Shown: positions 1 to 6,448, counted from the stretch's first letter. The stretch: DNA of 10,887 bases from an uncultured Porphyromonadaceae bacterium (GCA_946183895.1 CAMHDX010000012.1:1-10887); one strand, 5' to 3'. Numbers and translations: made by a program. Notes: generated by a model not told the origin, from the letters alone.

Positions 1-4
1 CCAA

Positions 5-796
5 ATGAGACTTATTATTGAGCCGGACTATGTCCGCATGAGTGAATGGGCAGCGCAGTATGTTGCCAAGCGAATCAACGAGGCCAACCCCACCGCCGAG
101 CACCCCTTTGTTCTGGGTTGCCCCACGGGTAGCTCTCCCCTGGGCATGTATCGCCGCCTGGTCGAGCTGAACAAGGAAGGTAAGGTATCGTTCCGCAACG
201 TTGTGACCTTCAATATGGACGAATACGTCGGCCTGCCCGAGGATCACCCCGAGAGCTACCACTCGTTCATGTGGAACAACTTCTTCTCGCACATTGACAT
301 CAAGCCCGAGAACGTGAATATCCTCAACGGCAACGCAGCCGACCTCGAGAAGGAGTGCGCCGACTACGAGGCACGCATCGCCGCAGCCGGCGGCATCGAC
401 CTGTTCATGGGCGGCGTGGGCCCCGACGGTCACATCGCCTTCAACGAGCCGGGCTCCAGCCTGGTGTCACTCACCCGCCAGAAGACCCTGACCACCGACA
501 CCATCATCGCCAACAGCCGCTTCTTTGAGGGCGACGTGAACAAGGTGCCTCGCACGGCGCTGACCGTGGGTGTGGGCACCGTGATGGCAGCCCGCGAGGT
601 GATGATTCTGGTCAACGGCCACGCCAAGGCGCGCGCGCTGCAGGCAGCCGTCGAGGGCGGCGTGTCGCACATGTGCACCCTGAGCGCGCTGCAGCTGCAC
701 CGCCACGCCATCATCGTTGCCGACGAGGCCGCCTGCGAGGAGCTCAAGGTGGGCACCTACCGCTACTTCAAGGACATCGAGGCGAAGAACCTCTAA
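5..796 (+). CDS. nagB: Glucosamine-6-phosphate deaminase
   Basis: This cytosolic enzyme converts glucosamine 6-phosphate to fructose 6-phosphate and ammonia, the last step of amino-sugar catabolism into glycolysis. The 263 residues align almost end to end, without gaps, with my recollection of E. coli NagB (266 aa). The motif [13 protein letters not shown] carries D72, the usual proton-transfer residue. [11 protein letters not shown] carries D141, H143 and E148 of the active site. The residues that form the GlcNAc-6-phosphate allosteric site in E. coli are also present at the same numbers (S151, R158, K160, Y254), so allosteric activation is plausible (inference). The ATG at 5 gives the family N-terminus MRLI. 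Only four bases precede it, so promoter and upstream neighbours cannot be seen. Transcription probably ends at the hairpin just downstream. Confidence 0.97.
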   Translation: MRLIIEPDYVRMSEWAAQYVAKRINEANPTAEHPFVLGCPTGSSPLGMYRRLVELNKEGKVSFRNVVTFNMDEYVGLPEDHPESYHSFMWNNFFSHIDIKPENVNILNGNAADLEKECADYEARIAAAGGIDLFMGGVGPDGHIAFNEPGSSLVSLTRQKTLTTDTIIANSRFFEGDVNKVPRTALTVGVGTVMAAREVMILVNGHAKARALQAAVEGGVSHMCTLSALQLHRHAIIVADEAACEELKVGTYRYFKDIEAKNL

Positions 797-812
797 CGAG
801 CGGTCCATATAT

Positions 813-857
813 AATAATGAGTGGCACGGAACCTATCACCCCGTGCCACTCATTATT
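813..857. terminator. Bidirectional terminator hairpin between convergent nagB and sirtuin genes
   Basis: The arms at 813-829 and 841-857 form a perfect 17-bp stem around an 11-nt loop; its core is GAGTGGCACGG / CCGTGCCACTC. The arms end in A/T-rich sequence on both sides, giving a U-containing tail in either direction. It lies 17 bases after the nagB stop and 13 bases beyond the sirtuin stop, the expected place for a shared terminator of converging genes. The U-runs are interrupted by A, so efficiency is uncertain. Confidence 0.8.
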
Positions 858-869
858 TATTAGCACCGG

Positions 870-1562
870 TTACAGCAGCTCGCGCAGGCGGGCGACGCCC
901 TCGGTGGCGACCATGGGCAGCACCGTGACACGCGACGACACGGCGGCCGGCTTGGGGTCGATGTAGAAGATGCGGGTAGCGGGACGCGCATAGCGGATGA
1001 GTGCGGCGGCGGGATAGACCACCAGCGACGTGCCGATGATGACAAGCACATCGGCCTGCTCGACCAGCGAGACAGCCGGACCGAAGTTGGGCACGTCCTC
1101 GCCGAAGAACACAATGTGGGGTCTCACCGGGTCGCCGTAGGGGTCACGCGTGTTGACCGTCGTGGTCAGCCCCTTGTCGGTCAAGCGGTCGCACGGCAAG
1201 GTGTAGACCCGCTCGGGGTGGGTCATCGAGCGCACCTTCATCAACTCGCCGTGCAGGTGCAGCACATGGGTCGAGCCGGCGCGCTCATGCAGGTCATCGA
1301 CGTTCTGCGTGATGATGCGCACGTCATAGTCGCGCTCCATCTCGGCGAGGCCCAAGTGGGCGGCGTTGGGCTTGATGTCACGCGTCATCTTGGTGCGTAG
1401 GTTGCTGTAAAATTGATGTATCAGGGCAGGATTGCGGGCAAAGCCCTCGTCACTCGCCACCTCCATCACCGGGTAGTTGTCCCACAAGCCACCGGCGTCA
1501 CGATAGGTTGCCATTCCACTCTCAGCGCTCACTCCGGCGCCCGTACTGACTACGATTTTCAT
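870..1562 (-). CDS. Sir2-family NAD-dependent protein deacylase (sirtuin), zinc-less type
   Basis: Sirtuins remove acyl groups from lysines using NAD+, giving nicotinamide and O-acyl-ADP-ribose. The protein (230 aa) starts MKIVVSTGAGVSAESG, the Rossmann NAD-binding GAGxS motif. It continues with TQNVDDLHERAG (residues 85-96), the catalytic His in LHLHGE (H104), RPHIVFFGE (147-155) and IGTSLVVYP (176-184). The usual zinc-binding Cys tetrad is absent: the whole protein has one cysteine, C124, as I recall for other Bacteroidetes sirtuins. The segment matching the YxxR acyl-pocket motif of E. coli CobB and SIRT5 reads Y52-S-N-L55-R56, so Tyr is kept but Leu stands where Arg is expected. Desuccinylase activity may therefore be weak (inference). 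It is a single-gene unit with its own promoter at about 1606-1636. Confidence 0.93.
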   Translation of the reverse strand: MKIVVSTGAGVSAESGMATYRDAGGLWDNYPVMEVASDEGFARNPALIHQFYSNLRTKMTRDIKPNAAHLGLAEMERDYDVRIITQNVDDLHERAGSTHVLHLHGELMKVRSMTHPERVYTLPCDRLTDKGLTTTVNTRDPYGDPVRPHIVFFGEDVPNFGPAVSLVEQADVLVIIGTSLVVYPAAALIRYARPATRIFYIDPKPAAVSSRVTVLPMVATEGVARLRELL

Positions 1563-1605
1563 AATATTATCATTTATTAGAAAGCAAACATTAATTCAAT
1601 AAGCA

Positions 1606-1636
1606 CAAAGTTAGACAAAATCCGGCACACCTGCAA
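1606..1636 (-). promoter_or_regulatory. Bacteroidetes-type promoter of the sirtuin gene
   Basis: Read on the minus strand, TAACTTTG (1613-1606) matches the TAnnTTTG -7 box. TTG (1636-1634) lies exactly 20 bases upstream as the -33 element. Predicted transcription start is near 1600, leaving a leader of roughly 35-40 bases before the ATG at 1562. No Shine-Dalgarno sequence is visible. Confidence 0.7.
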
Positions 1637-1889
1637 GCGCAATCAGCAACCCATCTGCTCGCGCCGATAGCAAAGCACTAACCGGCTTTTTCGACCATTT
1701 TGAGAAACACCAAGGTTCGTAAACAAAATTTAACATTCGGGCGATTAAACCCTTGATTTCTACATAAAGTACTGATAGTCAACATATCTCAGAGGCGGCT
1801 GCGGTAATAAATCGTGAATTTTTATGTTTTACAACAACTTTTTGAAAAAAAAATTACCTAAAAAAATGCTCCATATTAAAAATTTGATA

Positions 1890-1897
1890 TAAATTTG
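1890..1897 (+). promoter_or_regulatory. Probable -7 box for the small lipoprotein gene
   Basis: TAAATTTG fits the TAnnTTTG consensus and is followed by an A/T-rich leader of about 50 bases ending at the ATG at 1954. The -33 position has only a partial match (ATG at 1866-1868 rather than TTG). The leader is rich in TTT and AAA with no Shine-Dalgarno, typical of strongly translated Bacteroidetes genes (inference). Confidence 0.5.
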
Positions 1898-1953
1898 CAC
1901 CGTTTTTCAAAGAGAACATTATTGTTTTATTATTTTTTAAAGTTTTATTTAAA

Positions 1954-2160
1954 ATGAAGAAGTTAGTTTTATTACTTGCTGTTGTTTTTGGTGTTTCGTT
2001 CGTTTCTTGCACCGAGCAGGCTCAAGAGAATGCTGAGGCTCAGGCTGCTGAGGCTACCGAGGCTGTTGTTGAGACCGTTGACACTGCCGCTGCTGCTGTT
2101 GTTGACAGCGCCGCTGCTGTTGTTGACAGCGTTGCCGCTCCCGCTGCTGAGCAGAAGTAA
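1954..2160 (+). CDS. Small Ala/Val-rich lipoprotein of unknown function
   Basis: I do not recognise a named family for this 68-residue protein. It begins with a lipoprotein signal: MKK, a hydrophobic stretch (residues 4-17) and a lipobox F-V-S-C with the acylated Cys at 19. The mature part (about 50 residues) is almost entirely Ala, Val, Glu, Asp and Gln. It contains repeated AAAVVDS units (about residues 46-61) and ends PAAEQK. It should be a membrane-anchored, acidic, possibly helical or extended spacer-like peptide (inference). Codon use differs from its neighbours: all 13 Val codons are GTT and 16 of 19 Ala codons are GCT, whereas the flanking genes favour C- or G-ending codons. This suggests high expression or a different origin. 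The gene has its own promoter and is followed by two hairpins, so it is probably transcribed alone. Confidence 0.8.
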   Translation: MKKLVLLLAVVFGVSFVSCTEQAQENAEAQAAEATEAVVETVDTAAAAVVDSAAAVVDSVAAPAAEQK

Positions 2161-2215
2161 TCAACCCGTTTGATTGCTTAACTCGTAACACTATTACGAC
2201 GACAGAAGAAGTTTG

Positions 2216-2262
2216 AAGCTGTTCCCCTCTTGGTGAGCCGAGCAGCTTTATTCTTTCTCTTT
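2216..2262 (+). terminator. Possible terminator of the small lipoprotein gene
   Basis: AAGCTG (2216-2221) pairs with CAGCTT (2243-2248), with a second inner stem CTTGG/CCGAG, followed by the pyrimidine-rich tail TTATTCTTTCTCTTT. The internal loop is asymmetric and the T-tract is broken, so this is weaker than the hairpin at 2275. Confidence 0.45.
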
Positions 2263-2274
2263 AGTGAAAATACA

Positions 2275-2317
2275 AGTGTCTGCCCCCGCTGTTAGCGGTC
2301 GCAGACACTGCTTTTTT
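2275..2317 (+). terminator. Strong Rho-independent terminator
   Basis: AGTGTCTGC (2275-2283) pairs perfectly with GCAGACACT (2301-2309). An inner stem CCGCT/AGCGG stacks on it, and the hairpin is followed by GCTTTTTTG. It lies between the lipoprotein gene and the parE promoter and should insulate parE from upstream transcription. Confidence 0.85.
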
Positions 2318-2335
2318 GTCGCCAAACACCAGTTT

Positions 2336-2366
2336 TTGCTGATTTGCCGATTTTTTGCTAACTTTG
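2336..2366 (+). promoter_or_regulatory. Bacteroidetes-type promoter of parE-coaD-cotH
   Basis: TTG (2336-2338) and TAACTTTG (2359-2366) are separated by exactly 20 bases, a full match to the TTG-N20-TAnnTTTG pattern. Transcription should start near 2373, about a dozen bases before the ATG at 2385. This gives a very short leader and rules out the in-frame upstream TTG at 2355 as a start. Confidence 0.75.
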
Positions 2367-2384
2367 TCAAGATTTTTTGATATT

Positions 2385-4160
2385 ATGGCAATAGAAGACA
2401 ACATACTCGAGCAGGAGCCCGTTGAGGGCCTGTTCACCGCGCCGGAGACGCCCGGCGACCATGGCGGCTACGAAGAGTTGACCACGCTGACCCCGCGCGA
2501 GCACATCAGGCTGCGCCCCGGCATGTACATCGGCAAGCTGGGCGACGGCTCGCAAAGCGACGATGGCATCTACGTGCTCATCAAGGAGGTGATTGACAAT
2601 AGCGTTGACGAGTTCAATCGCGGCTATGCCAAGCCCGTGATTGAGATAAGCGTTGAGGACGGCACCGTGCGTGTGCGCGACTACGGCAGCGGCATACCGT
2701 TGGCGAGCGTGCGCGATGCGTCCAGCAAGATGAACACCGGTGGCAAGTACGACACGAGCGTGTACAAGCGGTCGGTGGGTCTGAACGGTGTGGGCATCAA
2801 GGCGGTGAACGCGCTGTCAACGCGGTTCTACATACGCAGTGTGCGCGACGGCATGAGCTCGAGCGTGCTCTATCACGAGGGCATCGTGCAGGAGGAGACC
2901 GGCATCGTGCCCGCCGAGCCCGACGAGCCCAACGGCACGCTGGTGGAATTCACTCCGGACGGCACGATCTTCAAGGGCTACGAGTACCACGAGGAGATTG
3001 TGGAGCGCATGGTCAAGAACTACAGCTACCTGAACACCGGGTTGTCGCTCGTGCTCAACGGCAAGCGCTACCACTCGCGCGGCGGCTTGAGCGACTTGCT
3101 CAAGGACGTGATGACCAGCGAGCCGCTATATCCGCTCATCCACTTCCGCGGCGACGACATCGAGGTGGTCATCACCCATGCCAACCAGATGGGCGAGGAG
3201 TTCTACTCGTTTGTCAACGGTCAGCACACCACTCAGGGCGGCACCCACCAGAGCGCCTTCCGTGAGGCGTTGTCGCGCACCATCAAGGACTTCTACGGCA
3301 AGAACTTCGAGTACAGCGACATCCGTGGCGGCATCGTAGCGGCAATCCTCATCAAGGTGGAGGAGCCCGTGTTTGAGAGCCAGACCAAGATTAAGCTGGG
3401 CAGCACCGAGATGGCAGCCGGCGGTCCCACGATATACAAGTTCATCAACGACTTCATCAAGAAGCAGTTGGACGACTACCTGCACAAGACGCCCGACACC
3501 GCCGAGGTGCTGCTCAAGCACATCCAGGACAACGAGCGCAACCGCAAGGCGATGGCAGGCGTGACCAAGCAGATGCGCGAGCGCGCCAAGAAGACCGCGC
3601 TCTACAACGACAAGCTGCGCGACTGCCGTGTGCACTTCAACGACGTGCGCACCCCCAAGGGCAACGACCGTCGCGCCGACACGTCAATCTTCATCACCGA
3701 GGGACTGAGCGCGAGCGGCTCGATCACCAAGGTGCGCGACGTTGAGACCCAGGCGGTGTTCTCACTGCGCGGCAAGCCGCTCAACACCTTCGGCCTCGAG
3801 GCTAAGAGGGTGTACGCCAACGTGGAGTTCGGCCTGCTGCAGGCTGCGCTCAACATCAACGATGGCATCGACGGACTGCGCTACAACCGCGTGATTGTCG
3901 CCACCGATGCCGATGTCGACGGCATGCACATCAGGCTGTTGCTGCTCACCTACTTCCTGCAATACTGCCCCGAGCTCATCAAGACCGGCCACCTGTACAT
4001 CCTGCAGACACCGCTCTTCCGCGTGGTCAACAAGAAGGCCGCCAAGCGCAAGAGCGGTGTCTGCAGGATGCCGCGATCACGCGCTTCAAGGGACTGGGCG
4101 AGATCTCGCCCGAGGAGTTTGTCGACTTTATCGGCCCCGAGATGCGGCTTGACCGCGTGA
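2385..4160 (+). CDS. parE: DNA topoisomerase IV subunit B, frameshifted near its C-terminus
   Basis: ParE is the ATPase and strand-cleavage partner subunit that, with ParC, decatenates daughter chromosomes. About 555 authentic residues are visible. The GHKL ATPase domain has EVIDNSVDE (E68, N72, D75), DYGSGIP (99-105) and [14 protein letters not shown] (132-145). A transducer domain follows, then a TOPRIM domain with E439 in [17 protein letters not shown] and [10 protein letters not shown] (D508, D510, D512). The residue after EG is Leu441, where gyrase B has Asp. After NKKAAKR (to about 4049) the frame runs into 36 unrelated residues and stops at 4160. The conserved [11 protein letters not shown] tail continues in another frame from about 4070. 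A perfect inverted repeat lies exactly at the break. The ATG at 2385 was chosen because the promoter places the transcript start downstream of 2355. As read, the protein would lack its C-terminus. Confidence 0.9.
   Translation: MAIEDNILEQEPVEGLFTAPETPGDHGGYEELTTLTPREHIRLRPGMYIGKLGDGSQSDDGIYVLIKEVIDNSVDEFNRGYAKPVIEISVEDGTVRVRDYGSGIPLASVRDASSKMNTGGKYDTSVYKRSVGLNGVGIKAVNALSTRFYIRSVRDGMSSSVLYHEGIVQEETGIVPAEPDEPNGTLVEFTPDGTIFKGYEYHEEIVERMVKNYSYLNTGLSLVLNGKRYHSRGGLSDLLKDVMTSEPLYPLIHFRGDDIEVVITHANQMGEEFYSFVNGQHTTQGGTHQSAFREALSRTIKDFYGKNFEYSDIRGGIVAAILIKVEEPVFESQTKIKLGSTEMAAGGPTIYKFINDFIKKQLDDYLHKTPDTAEVLLKHIQDNERNRKAMAGVTKQMRERAKKTALYNDKLRDCRVHFNDVRTPKGNDRRADTSIFITEGLSASGSITKVRDVETQAVFSLRGKPLNTFGLEAKRVYANVEFGLLQAALNINDGIDGLRYNRVIVATDADVDGMHIRLLLLTYFLQYCPELIKTGHLYILQTPLFRVVNKKAAKRKSGVCRMPRSRASRDWARSRPRSLSTLSAPRCGLTA
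3998..4070. repeat. Perfect 21-bp inverted repeat at the parE break
   Basis: The segment 3998-4018 (core CCTGCAGACACCGCTCTT) recurs as its exact reverse complement at 4050-4070 (core AAGAGCGGTGTCTGCAGG), with 31 bases between. The left arm encodes the conserved ILQTPLF of ParE and belongs there. The right arm replaces sequence expected to encode the region before ITRFKG. The arms give a very stable hairpin, but there is no T-tract and it lies inside a gene, so it is not a terminator. Confidence 0.9.
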
Positions 4161-4288
4161 CCCTGCGCAAGGAGGACACCGTCAACGACCTGCTGTCGTT
4201 CTACATGGGCAAGAACACCATGGAGCGCCAGAACTTCATTATTGACAACCTGATAATTGAGGACGATGAAGACATCACAGTGCATTGA
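4070..4288 (+). pseudogene. parE: Displaced C-terminal part of ParE
   Basis: In the frame shifted by one base relative to the main parE reading frame, the sequence encodes [17 protein letters not shown] and continues through [14 protein letters not shown] to [17 protein letters not shown]. This is the conserved C-terminal segment of the TOPRIM/topoisomerase IV B family, and it ends at the TGA at 4286-4288. About 72 residues are recognisable. It has no evident start codon of its own and the conservation is strong. I read it as the real end of ParE cut off by the rearrangement at 4050-4070, not as a separate gene. Its last 23 bases overlap the coaD start. Confidence 0.85.
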
Positions 4289-4772
4289 GGCGACCACGCC
4301 ACAGCGCGTGGCATTGTTTCCCGGCTCGTTCGACCCGTTCACGCTGGGCCACGAGTCGATTGTGCGGCGCGCCCTGCCCCTGTTTGACCGCATCATCATC
4401 GCCATCGGGGTCAACCCCGGCAAGCGCGCCATGCTCACCGCACGGCAGCGCCAAGGGTGGATTGAGAGCATCTTTGCCGACGAACCGGCGGTGAGCGTGA
4501 TCACCTACGACGGGCTCACCGGCGAGGTGGCGCGGCAGTGTGGCGCCACGGCGTTGCTGCGCGGCGTGCGCATGGTGCAAGACTTTGAGAGCGAAATGAT
4601 TATGGCAGAGGTCAATCGCGAGCTCTGCGGTCTCGAAACCGTGCTACTCTACACCCTGCCGTCGCTCAGCCACATCAGCAGCAGCATCGTGCGCGAGCTG
4701 CACAGCCATGGCGCCGACGTGAGTAGCTATCTGCCCGCAAGCGGCGACGTGAGCTGGCTGCACAACGAGTAA
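4266..4772 (+). CDS. coaD: Pantetheine-phosphate adenylyltransferase
   Basis: CoaD transfers AMP from ATP to 4'-phosphopantetheine, giving dephospho-CoA, the penultimate step of coenzyme A synthesis in the cytosol. The protein has 168 residues, about the usual length plus a short N-terminal extension. The nucleotidyltransferase signature [12 protein letters not shown] (18-29, with S21 and H29) is followed by K53 in [22 protein letters not shown] (97-110) and the ISSSIVRE substrate motif (137-144). The ATG at 4266 lies inside the last 23 bases of parE in another frame; the TTG at 4257 is possible but unnecessary. The overlap implies translational coupling to parE and transcription from the parE promoter. 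As I recall, coaD also follows this topoisomerase gene in other Bacteroidales. Confidence 0.96.
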   Translation: MKTSQCIEATTPQRVALFPGSFDPFTLGHESIVRRALPLFDRIIIAIGVNPGKRAMLTARQRQGWIESIFADEPAVSVITYDGLTGEVARQCGATALLRGVRMVQDFESEMIMAEVNRELCGLETVLLYTLPSLSHISSSIVRELHSHGADVSSYLPASGDVSWLHNE

Positions 4773-4806
4773 CCTCACCGCCGACCTCTATAGTTTACCT
4801 GCCACG

Positions 4807-6198
4807 ATGCGTAACAAGGTTATTTTCAACATATTACTATCGCTACTACCGCTATTGGCAAGCGCGACGGCATTCGATGACGCCGTCGCCGCGATGGACG
4901 CCCGGTCGTTGCCGCTGGTCAACCTTGACATTGACTTGGCGACAGTCACCGATGCCGACTACACTCAAGGCGGCTTCACTATAGTGAGCTACAACAGCGC
5001 GACCAACCAGCTTGACACCGTGTCAAGCCCGTGCGAGCTCAAAATCAGGGGCGGCACGGCGAAGTACTACAAGAAGAAGTCTTACAACCTGAAGTTCATC
5101 GACGAGAACGGCGACAAGCGCGACGTGAACGTGCTGGGCTTGCGCGAGGACAACACGTGGATACTCGACGCGATGGCGATTGACCCGGCACGCATGCGCA
5201 ACCGCGTGTGCTTCGACCTGTGGAACGAGTTCGGCAGGCTGCCCTACGACACCGAGTTCGGCGGACGCAATGGCACCGTCGGCGCCTTTGTCGAGGTGTA
5301 TGCCCAGGGGGCGTACCACGGGTTGTACTGCCTCACCGACAAGGTCAACCGCAAGCTGCTTGACCTCAAGAAGGTCAAGGTAGACGAAACCACAGGCGAT
5401 GTGACCGTTCGCGGCGTGCTGTACAAGGGCGAGAGCTGGACCACGGCGACCACGCTGGGCGGCTACAAGACGGCAAGCACCGCGTCCGACAAGTGGAACG
5501 GGTGGGAGCTCTCCTATCCCGACGACTATCCGTCGCGCGCGGCATGGCAACCGCTGATGGACCTGATAAACGCCCTGAACAAGGACCTGGAGACAGTCTC
5601 GGGCTACTACCTCGACTGGTTCTACATGGACAACCTGGTGGACTACTGGCTGTTGCTGGCTCAGTTCAACGTGCTGGACATGCCCTACAAGAACACTTTT
5701 CTATCGACCATCAACGTGCAGAACTCGCACCGCTACGTCATCACGCCCTGGGACATGGACGCCTCGTTCGGCCGGACGTATGACGGCTCACTCTACGACC
5801 AGCAGACGGTCATCCGGTCGCAGGAGCGCCGCGTGGGTCCGTACTTTGACATCATGGGCAACAACGTTGACGACATCAACGGCCTGGTGGTCAAGCGGTG
5901 GTACGAGCTGTCCAAGTCGACCTTTGCCCCCGAGCACGTGATGAGCGTCATGCGCGCCTACGCCGAGCGGTTCGACAACAGCGGGGCGTGGCAGCGCGAG
6001 CGCGCCAAGTGGAACAATAGCCCGGTGACGCTGGGCGAGACCGCGATGAGCGAGCTGGAGTATGTGGAGCGGTGGTATCGCGACAACTACGCCCACATGC
6101 ACGATGAGCTGATGTTCGACCTCAACCACGATCACCTGGTCAACATTGGCGACGTCAACCTGCTGCTTGATGCCATCCTGCAGCTTGCCGCGCAATGA
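4807..6198 (+). CDS. Secreted CotH-kinase-like protein with C-terminal dockerin-type repeat
   Basis: The protein (463 aa) starts with a signal peptide: MRNK, a hydrophobic core at residues 6-19, and probable cleavage after the ASATA region near 20-22. The body matches the CotH family, secreted atypical protein kinases first known from Bacillus spore coat. Motifs are KKKSYNLKF (89-97), WILDAMAIDPARMRNR (118-133), DKVNRKLLDL (178-187) and the metal-binding-like TPWDMDASFG (313-322, with D316 and D318). The C-terminus, DLNHDHLVNIGDVNLLLDAIL (438-458), is one dockerin-type calcium-binding repeat, a common ending of secreted gut Bacteroidales proteins. The gene lies 34 bases after coaD with no clear promoter between, so it is probably cotranscribed. 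Substrate and partner are unknown, and kinase activity is inference from family. Confidence 0.88.
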   Translation: MRNKVIFNILLSLLPLLASATAFDDAVAAMDARSLPLVNLDIDLATVTDADYTQGGFTIVSYNSATNQLDTVSSPCELKIRGGTAKYYKKKSYNLKFIDENGDKRDVNVLGLREDNTWILDAMAIDPARMRNRVCFDLWNEFGRLPYDTEFGGRNGTVGAFVEVYAQGAYHGLYCLTDKVNRKLLDLKKVKVDETTGDVTVRGVLYKGESWTTATTLGGYKTASTASDKWNGWELSYPDDYPSRAAWQPLMDLINALNKDLETVSGYYLDWFYMDNLVDYWLLLAQFNVLDMPYKNTFLSTINVQNSHRYVITPWDMDASFGRTYDGSLYDQQTVIRSQERRVGPYFDIMGNNVDDINGLVVKRWYELSKSTFAPEHVMSVMRAYAERFDNSGAWQRERAKWNNSPVTLGETAMSELEYVERWYRDNYAHMHDELMFDLNHDHLVNIGDVNLLLDAILQLAAQ

Positions 6199-6214
6199 CC
6201 CGCCGCGGCACGGA

Positions 6215-6235
6215 CAAAGCGGCAATGCCGCTTTG
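6215..6235. repeat. 21-base palindrome downstream of the CotH gene
   Basis: The arms CAAAGCGGC and GCCGCTTTG flank AAT, giving a compact stable hairpin 17 bases after the stop codon. No T-run follows on either strand, so it lacks the mark of an intrinsic terminator. It may be a 3' stabilising structure or a protein site (inference). Confidence 0.6.
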
Positions 6236-6318
6236 CACTCAACGGCAAGGACGGCACGCGGCGACGGCCTCTGTGAACGGCCTCTGAGGCGGGCGATAAC
6301 AGTTTTCTCGCGGATTTT

Positions 6319-6349
6319 TTGGTCAATTCAAAAAAATGTTGTAATTTTG
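6319..6349 (+). promoter_or_regulatory. Promoter of the tRNA-Pro gene
   Basis: TTG (6319-6321) and TAATTTTG (6342-6349) are spaced by exactly 20 bases, matching TTG-N20-TAnnTTTG. The predicted transcript start, about 6356, lies some 10 bases before the mature tRNA 5' end at 6367. Confidence 0.75.
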
Positions 6350-6366
6350 CAGCGCAAATAAGCGAT

Positions 6367-6440
6367 CGGGGTGTAGCACAGTTGGTTAGCGCGCCACGTT
6401 CGGGACGTGGAGGTCGGAAGTTCGAGTCCTCTCACCCCGA
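6367..6440 (+). tRNA. tRNA-Pro (anticodon CGG)
   Basis: The 74-base gene folds as a cloverleaf. The acceptor stem CGGGGTG / CACCCCG is perfect. The D-arm is GCAC-AGTTGGTTA-GCGC, the anticodon stem is CCACG / CGTGG with loop TTCGGGA (anticodon CGG at 6401-6403), and the T-arm is GGAAG-TTCGAGT-CCTCT. The C1-G72 pair with A73 is typical of bacterial proline tRNAs. CCA is not encoded. It reads CCG codons. Two A-C mismatches are present, one in the D-stem (6378/6390) and one in the T-stem (6419/6429), the fourth pair of that stem counted from its outer end. It has its own promoter and terminator. Confidence 0.95.
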
Positions 6441-6448
6441 CCCGACAG

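Larger units (their letters stand above)
1563..1953. other. AT-rich intergenic region between divergent genes
   Basis: This 391-bp stretch separates the sirtuin from the small lipoprotein gene. The sirtuin promoter lies at its left end and the likely lipoprotein promoter near 1890. The part from about 1800 on is very A/T-rich, with long A and T runs, unlike the GC-rich genes around it. In the middle (about 1640-1880) I see no open reading frame with coding character, no RNA gene and no strong hairpin. A small RNA cannot be excluded by eye. Confidence 0.6.

Noticed and set aside
3998..4070. Invertible switch: DNA between the parE inverted repeats flipping to restore the gene
   Set aside because: Inverting the 31-base spacer does not change length, so it cannot correct the frame or supply the missing conserved residues. 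No invertase gene is nearby.
3990..4075. Programmed -1 frameshift joining the two parE parts
   Set aside because: The direction would fit, but there is no X-XXY-YYZ slippery heptamer upstream of the hairpin. The joined product would still lack the spacer expected before ITRFKG.
4785..4800. Promoter-like TATAGTTTAC before the CotH gene
   Set aside because: The spacing within the box does not fit TAnnTTTG and no -33 TTG is placed correctly. Read-through from coaD is simpler.
5023..5550. 175-codon minus-strand open frame
   Set aside because: It lies opposite the CotH domain and has a composition typical of reverse-frame translation of a GC-rich gene.
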